From positions 1-64,000 of the forward strand of contig NZ_JAUEQY010000014.1 of NCBI RefSeq assembly GCF_030406325.1: a DNA stretch of 64,000 bases. The letters are read 5' to 3'. The position numbers were made by a program, and so were the translations under genes. The notes beneath the pieces were generated by a model that saw nothing but the letters and a program-made list of their open reading frames with translations, ran no database searches and had not been told where the DNA came from. Below, in pieces: positions 25,155-33,308 of the stretch. Each line of letters begins with the position of its first letter. The stretch's first letter is position 1. Origin of the DNA: Actinomadura sp. DC4. GTDB taxonomy: Bacteria; Actinomycetota; Actinomycetes; Streptosporangiales; Streptosporangiaceae.

Positions 25155-26186
25155 TCAGGCCCCGGAAGTGATAACCACCTTTCCGAACGGGTTCTCCTCG
25201 GCATAGTAGGTGTACGCCTCGCGGGCGTCGGCGAGGTCGAACGCGCGGTCCACGACCGGGCGCAGGAGGTTGGTCGAGATCGCCCGGTTCATCGCCTCGT
25301 GATCGGCCCGGTGGCCGACGAACACTCGCCGGAGGGTCACCAGGCTCGACCGGAACGCGGTGCCGGGGATCTCGATGGCCGACCCCGGTGTGCCGGCCGG
25401 GTCGCCCGTTCCCCACAGCAGCACGATCTGGCCGTAGGTCGACGCCGCCCGTACGGACTGCTCGATCGTCGCGGGGCCGGTGGTCTCCACGACCATGTCC
25501 GCACCAAGTCCGCCGGTCAGCTCCCGTACGGCACGCCACCACTCCGGGGTCGAGACGTAGTTGACGACGTGGTCCGCGCCGAGCGAGCGGAGCCGGGCGG
25601 CCTTGGCCTCGCTGGAGGTGGTCGAGACGACCCGGCACCCCATGGCCTTGGCGAACTGCAGGGCGGCCAGGGCGACGTCGCCGGTGCCGAGCGTGAGCAC
25701 CGTCTGTCCCGCCAGGAGCGGCCGGCCGCCGACGAGGGACGTCCACGCGGTCAGCGCCGCGCACGGCAGGCTCGCCGCCTCCGCCCACGTCAGGTGCTCC
25801 GGTACGCCCACCGCCCACTGCTCGTCCAGCAGCGCGTACTCGGTGAGCATGCCGTCCTGGGTGCAGCCGAGCTGGGTGACCAGCTCGGGCCGCAGCCGGC
25901 CATCGTGCCAGCGGGGCCAGTAGCCGCCGACGACGCGGTCGCCGACCTTGAAGCGGGTGACCTGGTCGCCCACCTCCACGACCTCGCCGGCCCCGTCACT
26001 GAGGGGGATCACCCCGGGCACCGCCGGGAGCGGGTAGCGCTGGTGAAGGATGAGCAGGTCGCGCCGGTTGATGGAGGCCGCGCGGACACGTACGACGATC
26101 TCGGTGGCCTTCGGGTCCGGCCGGCCGGTCTCGTACGCCACGATGCCGTCGACGCCGCCGGGCTCGTCGAGCCGATAGGTGAGCAT
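25155..26186 (-). CDS. Zinc-type alcohol dehydrogenase family oxidoreductase
   Basis: A 343-residue medium-chain dehydrogenase: a GroES-like domain with ATEIVVRVRAASINRRDLLI, VPGVIPLSDGAGEVVEVGDQ and RFKVGDRVVGGYWP, and a Rossmann domain with VLTLGTGDVALAALQFAKAM. It resembles the NAD(P)-dependent alcohol dehydrogenases that lack the classical catalytic zinc Cys. The substrate is unknown. It is downstream of the membrane gene at 26277 by 90 nt and may be co-transcribed with it. Confidence 0.85.
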   Translation of the reverse strand: MLTYRLDEPGGVDGIVAYETGRPDPKATEIVVRVRAASINRRDLLILHQRYPLPAVPGVIPLSDGAGEVVEVGDQVTRFKVGDRVVGGYWPRWHDGRLRPELVTQLGCTQDGMLTEYALLDEQWAVGVPEHLTWAEAASLPCAALTAWTSLVGGRPLLAGQTVLTLGTGDVALAALQFAKAMGCRVVSTTSSEAKAARLRSLGADHVVNYVSTPEWWRAVRELTGGLGADMVVETTGPATIEQSVRAASTYGQIVLLWGTGDPAGTPGSAIEIPGTAFRSSLVTLRRVFVGHRADHEAMNRAISTNLLRPVVDRAFDLADAREAYTYYAEENPFGKVVITSGA

Positions 26187-26276
26187 GAGCAGATGGCCCT
26201 TCTGGAGGATGACAGCGATCCTCCGGCCACCGCGACGGGCCCGGCAATACCCGGTGAGGTATGGCCTGACCTGGGA

Positions 26277-26990
26277 CTACTCGGGGCGGTACATCTCCCG
26301 CGTGCCGCCGCTCTCGTCCGGCGGGCTGAACGGCGCGCGGCCCGAGGCGTACGGCGACTGCGGCTGCTGCGTCGGCTCGTAGAGCGGCGAGTCATAGCTC
26401 GTCCGCTGCGGCTCGTACGAGCCCTGCGGACCCTCATAGGACGCGTACGACGTCGGCTGCTCGTCGCGGGCCGCGTGCCGCCCGCCGATGGGGTCGGTGG
26501 CGCCCGCCGGGTCGCGGTACGGGTGCCGCGCCTCGGGCAGGCCGTACTCATAGCCGGAGTCGTCGTCCTCGTCCTCGCGCGCCCGCCACCGGGACGGGAA
26601 GAACGACGAGAACAACAGCCCCACCCCGGCGAAGAGGATGAACCCCTCCTCCTCGAGCCCGGCCAGCGTGACGCGCTGTTCCTTGAACGGGAACCGGTTG
26701 ATCAGGTCGGCGGTCGTCTTCTGGGACACGAAGAAGACCACGCCGGCGGCGGTGAGCACGAGGCCGCCGATGAGCGAGCCGAGCGGCGAGAGACGCGAGC
26801 TGGCGAGGAGGGCGAACACGATCGCGGCCCCCGCCAGCAGGCCGCCGCCGATCCACTTGTCCTGCTTGTGGAACTGCGTCACGTAGCCGTGCTGCAGCCG
26901 GTAGGTACCGAAGATCAGCAAAGCGACGAGCGCGGCGGTGAGAACCACCCCCGCGAAGAAGCCCCAGGTGTGGCGAGCGCCGTTGGACAT
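26277..26990 (-). CDS. Small multi-pass membrane protein with disordered C-terminal tail
   Basis: The 237-residue protein starts at ATG 26990 with a strong GGAGGAG ribosome-binding site. Hydrophobic segments (GFFAGVVLTAALVALLIFG, WIGGGLLAGAAIVFALLA, LIGGLVLTAAGVVFFV and GFILFAGVGLLFSSFFPSRW) indicate four transmembrane helices in the first ~135 residues. The rest is low-complexity, rich in Tyr, Pro, Gln and Ser (many SYE/SYD and YGLPEA-type words), and probably cytoplasmic and disordered. I do not recognise the family. An 18-bp perfect palindrome lies ~93 nt upstream. Confidence 0.75.
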   Translation of the reverse strand: MSNGARHTWGFFAGVVLTAALVALLIFGTYRLQHGYVTQFHKQDKWIGGGLLAGAAIVFALLASSRLSPLGSLIGGLVLTAAGVVFFVSQKTTADLINRFPFKEQRVTLAGLEEEGFILFAGVGLLFSSFFPSRWRAREDEDDDSGYEYGLPEARHPYRDPAGATDPIGGRHAARDEQPTSYASYEGPQGSYEPQRTSYDSPLYEPTQQPQSPYASGRAPFSPPDESGGTREMYRPE

Positions 26991-27082
26991 CGCTACTCCT
27001 CCAGAGTGGCCGCGACCCGCACGATCCGGCGTTAGATCAGCCAGGCTAGTAGGCAAAAGCCACATTTGGGGAGTGGGACGCC

Positions 27083-27100
27083 TGACGATTCGAATCGTCA
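27083..27100. promoter_or_regulatory. 18-bp perfect palindrome, candidate operator
   Basis: TGACGATTCGAATCGTCA is its own reverse complement over 18 bases. It lies in the short gap downstream of the LCP gene and ~93 nt upstream of the membrane gene start at 26990. There is no T-run, so it is not an intrinsic terminator. A symmetrical site of this kind is typical of a dimeric repressor operator, but no regulator gene is adjacent. Confidence 0.5.
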
Positions 27101-27140
27101 TGATCACTATCCGCAGCGTCGCGGAAATCGCATCAGGCGG

Positions 27141-28754
27141 TCACTTACAGAGGTTCTGTGTGGCCGTCTTCGCCTTGATCTGATCTCCGCCGCCCGTGGG
27201 CGAGACCGACGGCGTCGCCGCCACCTTGACCTGCTTCGGCGTGGGCCAGGAGGAGCCCACGACGACTTGCAGGCGTGAGCCGAGCGACGAGACCGCCTTG
27301 ATCTTCGCGCCCGGGATCGCCGCCTTCAGCGTCTTGGCGGAGTCCTCGCGGCCGGGCCCGTACTGGATCACCGTCGTCGTGACGCCCTGGCGTGCGCCCG
27401 GGACCACGGTCGTGCCGAAGCCGACCTTGTGCAGGGCGCGGGCCGCCTTGGCGGCGAGCCCCACGGTGCCGACGCCATTGATCACCCGTACGTCGATCTG
27501 CCCCGGCGGCACGGTGAGCCCGTTGGGCTTGACCGTGGGGGAGGCGCTCGGCGGGGGCGTCGTGGGCTGGATGATCGGCTTGTCGCCCTCGATCTGCCGG
27601 AACAGCCGGTCGCCCGCTGATCGGTCCCACAGCACAGTGGACTGCTGCTGGCCGCCGATCGAGACCATGTAGTTGGAGTTGGACAGCGGCACCGTGGTGA
27701 AGGCGATGCTGTCGGTGCTCATGCCCTTCATCTGCATGGCCAGCGCGGTCAGGGTGTTCTTCGACAGGTCCTTGTCGGCGCGGATGGCATCGAGTGAGGC
27801 GCTGAGGAACGCCGGGAACTTGGCCGGCTCGCTCAGCGCCTTGTGCACCACCGCGGACATGAACTGCTGCTGCCGGTCGATCCGGCCGAGGTCGCTGCCG
27901 CCGGTCAGCGTGTAGCGGGCGCGGGAGTAGGCGAGGGCGGTCGGGCCGTCGACGTTGCTCTTGCCCGCCGGCAGCCGCAGGCCGCTCTTCGGGTCGTCGA
28001 TCGCCTGCTCGGTGCAGACGGTGACGCCGCCGAGGGCCTCGACGACCTTGAGGAAGCCGAGGAAGTTGACCTCGATGTAGTGGTCGACGTGCACGCCGGT
28101 GGCGCGCTCGACGGTCTGCACGGTCAGCGGCGCCCCGCCGTACATGTAGGCCCAGTTGAGCTTGCCCTGACGCTCGCCGACCTGGCTGCCCTTGGTGCCC
28201 TCGGAACCGTTGGAGCGGTGGCCGGGGATCGTCACGAGGGAGTCGCGCGGCAGGCTGACCACGGTGATCTTGTCGTGCTTGGACGAGATGTGCACCAGCA
28301 TCATCGTGTCCGAGCGCTGGCCGCCGACCTTGCCGAGGTGGAGCTGGTTGATCTGCTGGGTGCTCAGGCCCTCGCGGCGGTCGACGCCGGCGAGCAGGAT
28401 GTTCATGGAGCCCTCGGGGCCGGAGTCCGGGCGGTTCTTCAGTCCGTCGAAGGCGTTGACGCGCTTGACGCTGCCCAGGACGTAGTCCTGGAACACCCAT
28501 CCGCCACCGGAGAACAGCAGGACGAACGCGGACATCGCGCCCGTGGCCACGATGCCGCGGCGATGCCTGCGCGCACCGCCCGCGTACGTCCGGCGCGGCT
28601 GGCGCTCCACCTTGACGTGCGTGGCCTCGGCGTCACCGACGGCGACGCCGTCGGGCTGGTCCGCGTCCTCTGTGTCGCCGATGCCGTCACCGGGAGCGCC
28701 CGGGCGGGGGCGAAAGTATCGCTCCTGCGGGTCGGACTCGGTGTCTTCGGACAT
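27141..28754 (-). CDS. LytR-CpsA-Psr (LCP) family glycopolymer ligase
   Basis: A 537-residue protein with a ~65-residue Arg-rich cytoplasmic N-terminus, one transmembrane helix (~68-92), an extracytoplasmic LCP domain (~115-300) and a C-terminal LytR_C domain (~425-515). LCP hallmarks are MNILLAGVDRREG, RSDTMMLVHIS, VVSLPRDSLVTIPG, VEALGGVTVCTEQ and ALAYSRARYTLTGGSDLGR, with the Arg residues that bind the polyprenyl pyrophosphate. Such enzymes attach teichoic-acid or arabinogalactan-type polymers to peptidoglycan. The gene is divergent from the GT2 at 28835. Confidence 0.93.
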   Translation of the reverse strand: MSEDTESDPQERYFRPRPGAPGDGIGDTEDADQPDGVAVGDAEATHVKVERQPRRTYAGGARRHRRGIVATGAMSAFVLLFSGGGWVFQDYVLGSVKRVNAFDGLKNRPDSGPEGSMNILLAGVDRREGLSTQQINQLHLGKVGGQRSDTMMLVHISSKHDKITVVSLPRDSLVTIPGHRSNGSEGTKGSQVGERQGKLNWAYMYGGAPLTVQTVERATGVHVDHYIEVNFLGFLKVVEALGGVTVCTEQAIDDPKSGLRLPAGKSNVDGPTALAYSRARYTLTGGSDLGRIDRQQQFMSAVVHKALSEPAKFPAFLSASLDAIRADKDLSKNTLTALAMQMKGMSTDSIAFTTVPLSNSNYMVSIGGQQQSTVLWDRSAGDRLFRQIEGDKPIIQPTTPPPSASPTVKPNGLTVPPGQIDVRVINGVGTVGLAAKAARALHKVGFGTTVVPGARQGVTTTVIQYGPGREDSAKTLKAAIPGAKIKAVSSLGSRLQVVVGSSWPTPKQVKVAATPSVSPTGGGDQIKAKTATQNLCK

Positions 28755-28834
28755 GCCGGTTTCGCCTCCCCGAGGTGCGAAGTGTTGCCTACCTTGCGGC
28801 GTACCTCGCGTTCGTACAGTACCGTGGCGCCGTC

Positions 28835-29854
28835 ATGAATCCCTCGCCTAACACACCCCTCGCCGGAAACCGCGCCTGGCCCGCGGTCTCCGTGATCATG
28901 CCGGTGCTCAACGAGGAGCGGCACCTCGCCGAGGCGGTCGGCGGAGTCCTCTCCCAGGAGTACGCCGGTGACCTCGAACTGGTGCTCGGCATCGGCCCGT
29001 CGCGCGACCGTACGCAGGAGATCGCGGAAAAGCTCGCCGCGGACGACTCGCGCATCATCCTCGTCCCCAACCCCACCGGGCGTACGCCGCAGGGCCTGAA
29101 CGCCTGCATCAAGGCGTCGCAGTACTCCATCGTCGTGCGGGTCGACGGGCACTCGGTGCTGCCGCCGGACTACGTACAGGCCGCGGTGGAGACCCTGGAG
29201 GACAGCGGTGCCGACAACGTCGGCGGCATCATGGCCGCCGAGGGCGTCACGCCGTTCGAGAAGGCCGTGGCCCGCGCGATGACCTCCAAGATCGGCATCG
29301 GTAACGCGCCGTTCCACACGGGTGGCGGCGCGGGTGAGGCCGAGACGGTCTACCTCGGCTCGTTCCGGCGCAGCGCGCTCGAACGCGTCGGCGGGTACGA
29401 CGAGACATTCGTACGCGCGCAGGACTGGGAGATGAACCACCGCATCCGCCAGACGGGCGGCAAGGTCTGGTTCACCCCCCGCATGCGGGTGACCTATCGT
29501 CCGCGGCCCAACATCCGGGCGCTGGCCAAGCAGTTCTTCCACACCGGCAAGTGGCGGCGTGTGGTGGGCCGTGAGCACCAGGGCACCCTCAACCTGCGTT
29601 ATCTCGCGCCGCCCATCGCGGTCGTGGCCATCGTCGTCGGCGTCGTGGTCGGCGCCATCGGCTTCTGGCCGGGCTGGATCCTGCCGGGCGGGTACGCCGC
29701 CGCGATCATCGCCGGCTCCGTGCCGACCGGGCGCGGCCTGCCGCTCTCGGCGTGGCTGCGGCTGCCGATCGTGTACGCGACGATGCACCTGTCCTGGGGC
29801 GCCGGCTTCCTCGTCAGCCCGCCGAGCCTGGGGCGTCCTCCTCGCCGGCAGTGA
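28835..29854 (+). CDS. Family 2 glycosyltransferase (ExoA-like) with C-terminal membrane helices
   Basis: A 339-residue GT2: AVSVIMPVLNEERHLAEAVG, a DxD-like VVRVDGHSV segment, GGGAGEAETVYLGSF, the acceptor/base region FVRAQDWEMNHRIRQ and a QFFHTGKWRR membrane-proximal motif. Two hydrophobic helices follow (~250-300). It resembles polysaccharide-synthesis transferases such as ExoA that build lipid-linked sugars at the membrane. The ATG at 28835 was chosen; an upstream ATG at 28775 would extend into the divergent LCP promoter. Its 3' end overlaps the convergent TarI-like gene by 41 bp. Confidence 0.88.
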   Translation: MNPSPNTPLAGNRAWPAVSVIMPVLNEERHLAEAVGGVLSQEYAGDLELVLGIGPSRDRTQEIAEKLAADDSRIILVPNPTGRTPQGLNACIKASQYSIVVRVDGHSVLPPDYVQAAVETLEDSGADNVGGIMAAEGVTPFEKAVARAMTSKIGIGNAPFHTGGGAGEAETVYLGSFRRSALERVGGYDETFVRAQDWEMNHRIRQTGGKVWFTPRMRVTYRPRPNIRALAKQFFHTGKWRRVVGREHQGTLNLRYLAPPIAVVAIVVGVVVGAIGFWPGWILPGGYAAAIIAGSVPTGRGLPLSAWLRLPIVYATMHLSWGAGFLVSPPSLGRPPRRQ

Positions 29855-30536
29855 TCTGCTCGGCGACGATCAGGTCGACCGGATGCGTGATCTTGATGTT
29901 CCGCTCGCTGCCCGGGACCACCACGATGGGCACCTCGGGCAGATAGCGGTGCACCACCCCGCAGTCGTCGGTCGGAGGGGTACCGGCGAACTCCGGGTCG
30001 GCGAGCGCGCGCTCGTACGCCGTGCGGATCGTGGAGAGCCGGAAGCCCTGGGGCGTCTGGAACCTCCGCAGGCTGTCACGGCGCGGCATCTCCACCACCC
30101 GGCCGTCCTCCACCACGACGACGGTGTCGGATGAGGGCACGGCCACCGCGACGGCCTCGGCCGTCTCCAGCGCGGCGGCGCACTCGGCGATGATCCGCCC
30201 GTCCACGAACGGCCGGGCGGCGTCGTGGAAGAGCACCCGCGTCCGTCCCGGCAGCCCGGCCAGGGCCGACAGCGCGCACAGCGTCGAGTCCGTACGGCTC
30301 GCGCCGCCCTCGATGACGCCGGTGACCTTCGCGTACGGCCGGGCGGCCAGCTCGGCCGCCGCCCGATGGCCCGGGGCCATCACGACGAGAATGTCGTCGA
30401 TCTCCGGCGCCGCGTCGAACGCGCCGATCGCGCGGGAGAGAATGGGTCGGCCGCCCACCGACGCCAGTTGTTTCGGTCCTTCGAGACCGAGACGCCGGCC
30501 GGTGCCACCGGCCAGGACCACCGCTGTCGTGCTCAT
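29814..30536 (-). CDS. TarI/IspD-family cytidylyltransferase, probably ribitol-5-phosphate type
   Basis: A 240-residue nucleotidyltransferase with AVVLAGGTGRRLGLEGPKQL, VIEGGASRTDSTLCAL, LFHDAARPFVDG and QTPQGFRLSTIRTAYERALA. It strongly resembles the N-terminal domain of the bifunctional protein at 43126 (for example VVVPGSERNIKITHPVD versus VVVPGSEQNMKVTHPVD). That paralogy and the wall-polymer context favour D-ribitol-5-phosphate cytidylyltransferase (TarI-like, making CDP-ribitol) over the isoprenoid enzyme IspD, though the folds are the same. ATG 30536 has GGGGA upstream; a GTG at 30548 is also possible. Confidence 0.75.
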   Translation of the reverse strand: MSTTAVVLAGGTGRRLGLEGPKQLASVGGRPILSRAIGAFDAAPEIDDILVVMAPGHRAAAELAARPYAKVTGVIEGGASRTDSTLCALSALAGLPGRTRVLFHDAARPFVDGRIIAECAAALETAEAVAVAVPSSDTVVVVEDGRVVEMPRRDSLRRFQTPQGFRLSTIRTAYERALADPEFAGTPPTDDCGVVHRYLPEVPIVVVPGSERNIKITHPVDLIVAEQITAGEEDAPGSAG

Positions 30537-30548
30537 GGCGTTCCCCAC

Positions 30549-30771
30549 GAACTCATGGGCCCGAACTCTACTGGCCGCGCGTGCGGATCACCGGTCGCGG
30601 GCGACGGTAACCTATGGGGACTTTCCACCCGGCCAGCGGGCGAACAGATGTTTACGGCGAAGCACCGACAGGGTGACGCCTCCGGTAAGGTCGGCGCTCG
30701 TATCTCGCGGCGTTCGCCGCGAAAGACCCCCAAGACCCCAAGGACTGTGAGATGACGTTCGGAGGGCGCCC
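30549..30771. other. Divergent promoter region of the TarI-like gene and the CDP-alcohol operon
   Basis: The 223-nt region separates two divergent wall-polymer genes and must contain both promoters. It includes a patch around 30640-30700 of lower GC content. A poor TTTACG...TAAGGT pair is visible but the spacing is off, so I make no promoter call. No gene is seen. Confidence 0.4.
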
Positions 30772-32427
30772 ATGACGTTGGCACTGGTAGTCGCGACCGA
30801 GACGGTCGCGTCCGTATCCTCGCCGACGGCCGGACTGGCGCTCCGGAGCGGCAGTGTCGTCGGCCGGCTGCTTGATCAGCTCAAATCCCTCGACGTGGGG
30901 GACCGTCGTGTGCTCACCCGCCCGGAGAACGCCGCTGAGCTGAGAGAGCTCGGCTGCACGGTGATCGAGTCCAAAGGACTGGCCGAAGATCTCCGCGAGA
31001 TCGCCCGGGTGGCGCGTGAGGCCACCGAGCCGATGCTCGTCGTCCACGGAGACGTCGTGGCGCACCGCGAGGTGTTCCTCCGGCTCGTCTTCAACTCCAA
31101 GGCTCCCGCCTCCGCGGCCGCGACGCGCGTACGGCCGGTCGGCGACGAGCCTCGCCGTCCGGCGATGCGCATCCGCCGTGGCCGCATCGTCTCGTCCGGC
31201 ACGCGCTTCCACCAGGTGACCGACCCGAACGGTCTCTTCCGTGGTGTGCTGCGCGTCTCGGAGGAGCAGACCGAGACCCTCGCGTCCGTGGCCGACCAGC
31301 TCGCCGAGCTCGCCGACGTGCCGGGCGGCCTCACCGAGATCAGCCCGGTCCGCATCCTCTGGCAGACCCAGGACGAGCTCGAGAACCACGGCGACGCCGA
31401 GGCCGAGAACACCGGCCTGTCCCCGCTGATCGGCAGCACGCCGATCACCGGCGACGACGCGCCCGCCCTGCTGGTCGTCGGCATGGTGCGCGCGGGCGTC
31501 AAGGTCACCGCGCGTGGCAGCCGTGAGCTCGTCTGCGAGCGGGTGCTCGACCAGGAGCAGGCCGACGCGCTCCAGCAGGCCGTCGACGCGGTCGATGAGG
31601 ACCGCGTACGCCTCAGCGCCGCGGTCAAGAACAACGACGGGTTCTTCACCACCTACGCGGTGAGCACCTACTCGCGCTACATCGCCCGCTGGTGCGCCAA
31701 GCGCGGCTGGACGCCGAACGGCGTCACCGCGATCTCGATGGGCATCTCGGTGGTGGCCGCGGCGTGGTTCGCGACCGGGCACCGCTGGGGCATGCTCCTC
31801 GGGGCGGTGTGCCTCTACTTCGCGTTCGTCTTCGACTGTGTGGACGGGCAGCTCGCCCGCTACTCCCGGCAGTTCAGCACGCTGGGCGCCTGGCTCGACG
31901 CGACGTTCGACCGGGCCAAGGAGTACACCGTGTTCGCCGGGCTGGCGGTCGGCTCGACCGCGGCCGCGGTCGGCAGCTCCGTGCACGGCGGCGACGTCTG
32001 GTACCTCGCGGTGGCCGCGCTGACCCTGCAGACCTGCCGGCACATGGTCGACTTCGCGTTCGGCGCCTCCAAGCGGCGCAAGACGCCGGACCCGCTGCCG
32101 ATCGTGCCGCTGGCGATGCCGGAGGACACCATGCTCGACGAGCCCGAGCCGGCCAAGAGCCGGCCGAAGGGCGGCGGCCTGAGCCACCTCGCGGTATGGC
32201 TGTCCGCGCGGTCGGAGAAGATCCGGATCTTCCACTGGTTCAAGAAGATCATCGTGCTGCCGATCGGCGAGCGGTTCGCGCTGATCTCGCTGACCGCCGC
32301 CATCTTCAACGCGAAGGTCACGTTCATCGCGCTGCTGACCTGGGGCGTCATCGCCGCCTCCTACACCATCGGCGGCCGGTTCCTCCGCTCGCTGACCCAG
32401 CCGAGGGCGGCCCGCCTTGACGCCTGA
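30772..32427 (+). CDS. CDP-alcohol phosphotransferase fused to a degenerate nucleotidyltransferase domain
   Basis: A 551-residue protein. Residues ~290-540 are a membrane CDP-alcohol phosphotransferase with a complete motif: Asp355, Asp358-Gly359, Ala362-Arg363, Gly372, Asp376, Asp380. Residues ~1-270 look like a nucleotidyltransferase fold (MLVVHGDVV, RIRRGRIVSSGTRF, NGLFRGVLRV), but the GxGxR...K signature is replaced by ATETVASVSSPTAGLAL, so it is probably inactive. The layout matches archaeal/thermophile bifunctional inositol-phosphate cytidylyltransferase/DIPP synthases. It opens an operon with the membrane protein, an intact nucleotidyltransferase and a G1P dehydrogenase homologue. The alcohol acceptor is unknown. 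Confidence 0.82.
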   Translation: MTLALVVATETVASVSSPTAGLALRSGSVVGRLLDQLKSLDVGDRRVLTRPENAAELRELGCTVIESKGLAEDLREIARVAREATEPMLVVHGDVVAHREVFLRLVFNSKAPASAAATRVRPVGDEPRRPAMRIRRGRIVSSGTRFHQVTDPNGLFRGVLRVSEEQTETLASVADQLAELADVPGGLTEISPVRILWQTQDELENHGDAEAENTGLSPLIGSTPITGDDAPALLVVGMVRAGVKVTARGSRELVCERVLDQEQADALQQAVDAVDEDRVRLSAAVKNNDGFFTTYAVSTYSRYIARWCAKRGWTPNGVTAISMGISVVAAAWFATGHRWGMLLGAVCLYFAFVFDCVDGQLARYSRQFSTLGAWLDATFDRAKEYTVFAGLAVGSTAAAVGSSVHGGDVWYLAVAALTLQTCRHMVDFAFGASKRRKTPDPLPIVPLAMPEDTMLDEPEPAKSRPKGGGLSHLAVWLSARSEKIRIFHWFKKIIVLPIGERFALISLTAAIFNAKVTFIALLTWGVIAASYTIGGRFLRSLTQPRAARLDA

Positions 32428-32449
32428 GACGACAACTGAACTGCGGAAG

Positions 32450-32555
32450 GTGAGCGACCAGTGAGCCGGAGCGATCGCTACGCAGGGAGCGGAGTGGATG
32501 GCCGAGGGACGAGGTCGGCCGCGCAGCGAGTGAGGAGCGTGAGCGACCAGTGAGC
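32450..32555 (+). repeat. 17-bp direct repeats flanking an 89-bp insert that carries a micro-ORF
   Basis: GTGAGCGACCAGTGAGC occurs at 32450-32466 and 32539-32555, a period of 89 bp. Removing one period restores a compact GGAAGG...GTG junction for the gene at 32550. From the GTG at 32461 a 30-codon frame runs to a TGA that overlaps the next start in GTGA fashion. The insert is made of GAGCG-type words. It looks like a small mobile or repetitive element, or a tandem duplication, inside the operon. Confidence 0.6.
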
Positions 32556-33308
32556 ACCGTGCTTCCTGGGGGAATGTCGGAGGCGCCGCAGCAGCGGCAG
32601 AAGCCGAGCGAGGAGTTCCTCTTCCACGGCGACCGGCTGGTGGCCTACCGCGACGACGGCCCGGTCGCGCAGACGCTCGGCCGCCTCAGCGGCGGTCAGC
32701 TCCCGCCGCTGCTCCCGCTGCTCGTGGCCGCGATCGTCACCGGCATCCTGCTGATCGCCGGCGTCGGCGGCCAGACCAGCCCGGCGATCTTCGCTCCCGT
32801 CCTGGCGCTGCTGCTCGCCGGTCCCGCCTCGACCCACCCGCACAACGGGCGGCTCGACTGGCTGGTGCCGCCGATCATGCGCGCGATCGAGTACGGCTAC
32901 ATCTCCACGCTCGCCTTCGCGCACGATGTGTCCAAGCCGCTGACGTACGCCTTCATCGGCGTACTCGCCTACCACCACTACGACACCGTCTACCGCACCC
33001 GGCAGCGGCTGTGGCCCGCCAAGTGGGTCTTCCGCGCCGGGCTCGGCTGGGACGGCCGGCTGCTCATCGTGGCCATCGCGACCCTCGCGGGCGAGCTGCC
33101 GATCACCATCGCGGTGCTCACCGTCTACCTCGGCCTGCTGTTCGGCATCGAGAGCGTCTACACCTGGACGCGCACCGGTACCGGCAAGGGGATCATGGTC
33201 GACCTCGAGGACGAGGGAGAAGCGCCCGGAGGCACCGCGGCGGAGCAGGAAGAAGAAGCCGAGGCGGCGCGAGCCGAGGCGAAGGCAGCATCAGAGGAGA
33301 CCGTCTAA
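32550..33308 (+). CDS. DUF5941-like membrane protein of the CDP-alcohol operon
   Basis: A 252-residue protein with an N-terminal soluble ~45 residues (EEFLFHGDRLVAYRDDGP), hydrophobic helices at ~50-70, 73-95 and 175-205, and a conserved-looking central part (IEYGYISTLAFAHDV, FIGVLAYHHYDTVYRTRQR). The C-terminal ~35 residues are strongly acidic and helical (Glu/Ala-rich). I match it tentatively to DUF5941, a domain seen with CDP-alcohol phosphotransferases in actinobacteria. The tyrosine/histidine-rich YHHYDTVYR may be functional. GTG at 32550 is coupled to the micro-ORF upstream, and the stop overlaps the next start by 1 bp (TAATG). Confidence 0.65.
   Translation: MSTVLPGGMSEAPQQRQKPSEEFLFHGDRLVAYRDDGPVAQTLGRLSGGQLPPLLPLLVAAIVTGILLIAGVGGQTSPAIFAPVLALLLAGPASTHPHNGRLDWLVPPIMRAIEYGYISTLAFAHDVSKPLTYAFIGVLAYHHYDTVYRTRQRLWPAKWVFRAGLGWDGRLLIVAIATLAGELPITIAVLTVYLGLLFGIESVYTWTRTGTGKGIMVDLEDEGEAPGGTAAEQEEEAEAARAEAKAASEETV

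Noticed and set aside
29814-30536. Calling the stand-alone cytidylyltransferase IspD
   Set aside because: It is closer to the ribitol-type domain in the same window and lies among wall-polymer genes; IspD remains possible but is not the best reading.
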